This document shows, in pieces, positions 60,601-64,000 of a DNA stretch of 64,000 nt (positions are counted from its first letter, which is position 1; every line of letters starts with the position of its first letter). Under the pieces are notes generated by a model that was given only the letters and a program-made list of their open reading frames with translations, ran no database searches and was not told the DNA's origin. Origin of the DNA: Tigriopus japonicus (taxonomy: Eukaryota > Arthropoda > Copepoda > Harpacticoida > Harpacticidae); contig JAAGOF010000064.1 in NCBI GenBank assembly GCA_010645155.1, forward strand, positions 2,056,612-2,120,611, in the 5' to 3' direction. A program made the translations under genes and the position numbers.

Positions 60601-61635
60601 TCGACCCCGACTGCTACTATCTGAGTCTTTTCGACGTGGCCTAGATTCGAGGGAATCTCCCCTCTCTGGCAAGGAGGATCGCAAAGGCTGAGAAGGCTTA
60701 GAAGACCCCATCATCAGGGGCTTGTTTTCCCAGTTGGCCATCAAATCTTTAATCTTCTTCACATTAGCGGATGGACCAATGTCATTGGTCGCAGAGATCC
60801 TTTCGGAGGCTTGAAATGTGGCGTTTTTTACTTCATGATGCTCAGTTCCATCTGGGCGACCTCGGGAATCTTCCTCTTCCTCTTCCGATGAGGATATTTT
60901 ATTGGATGTCTTGGGCGATATATTGACTCCTAGGCCCTCTCGGTGAGGATAGTAATCATCCGTTGAGTAGGGCGAAGGTGGGGTGGTAGGACTAGAAACA
61001 CTGTTTAATGAGTCTCGACTTCCAGAAAATCGCTTTGGAGGCTTGGGTGGAGGGACAGGTGTCGATAATGACGAGTCACTTTTCGTCTTCTTGTTATAGG
61101 TTCCATTAGTTGATGGAACTGGCAGGGGGCCCTTGGGCAAACCTTTGGCAGCCAACCCTTTCTTAGGCCCAGCCACGTTAATGACAGTCACAAAAGTGCT
61201 CCCCGTTGCTCCACCGGGAGTGCCAGACAAAGGAGTTGCTGATCCAGAGCTGGGCGTGGCTCCTGGACTCGCTCCGGCTAGATTTTGAGCATCAAGATCC
61301 AAGTGTAACTGACTACGATTTATCTCGGATGACCTGCGCTTATTTTCGTCGTTCTGCAGCTGCTCATCCTTCGACAAGAGATTATTCTCGCCGGTTATTC
61401 CCAATTCACTTGAGCTCGTTGAAGACTTCCGTTGCTTTTCGATATCACACAGCAACTTGTCCAAATATTCGACGTACATCTCCTCCTTCTCGAGCTCTTC
61501 TCTGAGCAAAGCCACCTTCGACTTGTGCTTTTTGAGGTTAGCTCGGACATCTTCTTCCCAAGCTGCGGGCAACTCGCTCCCAGGGAACCGGGCCACCCAC
61601 GCTTGACAAAAGTCGGAGAACACGCTATTACTCAT
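54678..61635 (-). CDS. BCR: BCR orthologue: RhoGEF/C2/RhoGAP protein
   Basis: BCR/ABR proteins couple a Rho exchange domain with a Rac/Cdc42 GTPase-activating domain. Three minus-strand exons, 61635-59041, 56783-56538 and 55958-54678, are all phase 0 and give 1373 residues. Domains in order: N-terminal coiled-coil oligomerisation segment at about 1-70 (FCQAWVARFPGSELP, as in BCR); Ser/Pro-rich low-complexity region to about 590; DH domain at about 601-795; PH split by the first two introns, about 810-975; C2 at about 1025-1125; RhoGAP at about 1175-1350 with arginine finger R1199 (GVYRVSG) and KMSLHNLATVFGPT. The N-terminal coiled coil identifies BCR rather than ABR. Y543 lies in YVNIHF, resembling the GRB2-binding YVNVEF of human BCR. 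The first exon is unusually long. Introns are 2.26 kb and 0.58 kb. Confidence 0.94.
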
Positions 61636-64000
61636 CTTCCTTGTGCTCTTGACGTCTGAAGAAGATATGGCTCACTCTGATTTGTACATTACAACCTTTT
61701 CCATTTGATAAGGGTGTGAGCCAGATGCCAATTAAAGTTCGGTTCGACTGAGAAGAAGGCTCTTACTTAGGGAGAGCGAGCATGATCCGTTTTCACTTTG
61801 TGCACTCAAACTCGAGATGATTGCAGCCACTGAAGCACTAAAACATGGTCATTATCTGGAAGCTGATGGCTGAAATCAACTTGATAGAGATAGAGAGCAA
61901 ACAGTCCTAACAATCTCTCCACACAGAATCACGTCGAATGAAGCCATTAGCCACAGTGTCCATGAAGCCAAAAGGTCCAAATAAATGAGAAATATATCCC
62001 AGGTACCTTCCACGCACTAATGTTGATCTCCTTGAAATCGCAACAGATAGGATTGCAAGATGGGACGAGTCTTTCACCAACACAAAATGGTAGGGTTGAG
62101 TCGACAAAGAGTGTTGGAAAGATTGAAATAACGCCCGATCGTTTCCATTCCAAGGGCTCAGGAGGATATTCAGGGCTGATCCTCACTAGTAGCAAATAAT
62201 TTCAATCAGATAAAAAGTCCTCAATCAAACAGACACACACACATGGCACCAAAAAGGTGGGCCAAGTCACTCGTCCAACAAGCAACTCTAGGTCGTTCGT
62301 TTTTGTTGCCGGATGGCATGAAGAGTCCCTTCATCCATGAGTGTGCTCAGTGTCTCGGAGCCACGTCTTCCTGGCTTGCCCGAACACATCAGTGTTGTCC
62401 ATCGACTCAGAGAAGAACTTGGTCGGAGGTAAAGTCCACTCTGTCAAGTACATCTATACTCATGTACACGAGCTTAGACAACAGGACGTATGAAGTACGT
62501 ACGTACGGACAGCTTGCACAGGGTTGGTGGATGGGTGGGTGGGTGGGTGTGTAAGTGGGTTAGGGCGAGGGCGTATTCGGTGCACTGGTATTATTCTCTA
62601 CCCAGTAGTGTGTATGCTTATTTTGGTAGGATACCTTGAAAATCACCCGGTACACTCGAGCTCAAACAGTCACAAACACGACAGACATCATGATCCGAAG
62701 AAAATGGAAAAGAAAGAGAGAAGCACTGGACTCAATTCAGAAGAGATCAAGACAATCCGAGACTCATTTTTCGGTGGAATTCCATGGTGAGAACCACGCC
62801 AGAGGAGCCGACAGCCAAAGCTTTTGGTATTGTTCAGAGACCGTGAGGTTGAGCCATTCAGATGAGGATTGTTCTACTTCAGAGATCAGAGCTTCTACTA
62901 GCGAAGATTGGTCCGCTCTTCGTTTCGAGACTGGGTGTGAGTCATTTACTTAATTTCGGCAATTTTTGCAACCCGATAACTGAGGATCTCTCTCTTGGTT
63001 AGGGATTGATCAAGTCTTATCCACAGCTGATACATCACTTGGATCTAATCAAGATGTTGCTGACGATCATCATATCAGGAATGGCGGTGTAGGTGGAGTG
63101 GATATCAGTCGCCGAGAAAGAACTTGAAGTACGAACGAGTTCTTCTTCAGCGAGAAATGAACTGTCGCTCCAGTTGGTTCTTCTTCATTTCATTCATCTT
63201 CAGAGGGTTGTCAATGACGAGCGAGATGGAAGACGAAGCAGATGATAATAAAGATGATGCCGCCAGCACTTTTCGATCTAGATACGCGAGTTGCAGTCGC
63301 AAGGAATGTACCGAACCTTTGGCTTTTCGATCACTATCAAAGTGACAAATGAAGGGTAGGTCTACAACACAAGATTCGAACACGTTGATGTGAATGAGTG
63401 GCTCTTCACAGTTCAAGACATAAAAAGGTCACTCATCCCCGTTGTTCCCCTTTCGGCCTTCTCATAAAGAAGCCTTGTCTCGAGCGAGCCAGCCGAATTT
63501 GTAGCTCAGTAACTAACTGAACTGGATGGCGTACTAGAATATCTGGGGTGGTGGGCACGTTAGGGGATGAAAAAGCAGTCTCGTCGCTATCTCGTTGTCC
63601 GTCACTCGGTCTCGAATCCTGCCAGTCGGGCTTTCTTTCTACCCCGAGTGGGATATCGCAGCTACCCTGCCGGTCCCGCTGGATCCTCTGTTTCGCTCTC
63701 AGGGATCTGGATGCAGAGAGTGTGAGTGTGGTTGTGACCGGCTTGGATATCGATCCCCAATTTCCTCCCCCTTCCTAGGGTGCTTGCTTGTGTCTCTGTG
63801 TGCCCTCGTTCCGTTTTCCTCCCTCTTCCTCTCTCTGGCGGAACAAAATAAATGCACTTCCCCCAATGGAGAGACAGACACTCGGAGAGACCGTTCTTGT
63901 TCAAGGAGAAGACCCAATTTTAGGACATGCGTCGGTCCTTTATTTCTCGCTTGGGTTCACGATAGCATTGCACCCCTTTGGAATCGTTTCCGAGAGTCTC
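61636..64000. promoter_or_regulatory. Upstream flank of BCR, probable promoter and 5' UTR
   Basis: No coding gene is supported. Short ORFs on both strands lack family or splice support. Simple repeats include GGTGGGTGG near 62525-62560 and GGGAGGGGG-type tracts on the minus strand near 63770-63835. The transcription start cannot be placed by eye. Confidence 0.4.

Noticed and set aside
62243..62953. Two plus-strand ORFs of about 100 codons upstream of BCR
   Set aside because: No splice context, no poly(A) context, low-complexity composition and no recognisable motif.

Overview
The window looks like nuclear DNA of an arthropod, most plausibly a crustacean such as a copepod. This is an inference. 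Genes have short GT-AG introns, AATAAA signals and metazoan families (HEXIM, ZNF598, BCR, tau-like, p53-like). Gene-poor DNA is AT-rich and full of small DNA transposons, one tRNA-derived SINE family and a LINE. There are no bacterial operons, CRISPR arrays or rRNA.

Layout. 1-690: decayed LINE 3' end. 927-1880: two nested hAT-like elements. 3362-3509: last exon of an unidentified gene. 4791-5834: HEXIM. About 8.6-13.3 kb: first copy of a segmental duplication carrying p53-like gene A. 13468-18063: a Mutator-like shell with a hAT-like element and two large palindromes inside. 18355-20422: another long-TIR element. 23040-32581: a compact cluster of ZNF598 (+), a tau-like protein (+) and a 1349-residue protein with eight cold-shock-like modules (-). 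34028-35221: p53-like gene C (-). 36.5-38.6 kb: LINE reverse transcriptase. About 42.7-47.3 kb: second duplication copy with p53-like gene B. 47.5-54.6 kb: gene-poor. 54678-61635: BCR orthologue (-). 61.6-64 kb: upstream flank of BCR.

The host genes do not form one pathway. HEXIM acts in P-TEFb inhibition, ZNF598 in ribosome-collision quality control, BCR in Rho GTPase signalling. The most novel content is a family of three divergent p53-like genes (two in a recent tandem duplication, one more distant) with an apparently altered zinc site, the multi-module cold-shock-like protein, and a tau-repeat protein with a cysteine-cluster tail. Several transposon boundaries were fixed to the base by finding exact target-site duplications by eye. 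Exon joins were derived by hand from splice signals and reading-frame continuity, and all resulting coding lengths are whole codon counts.
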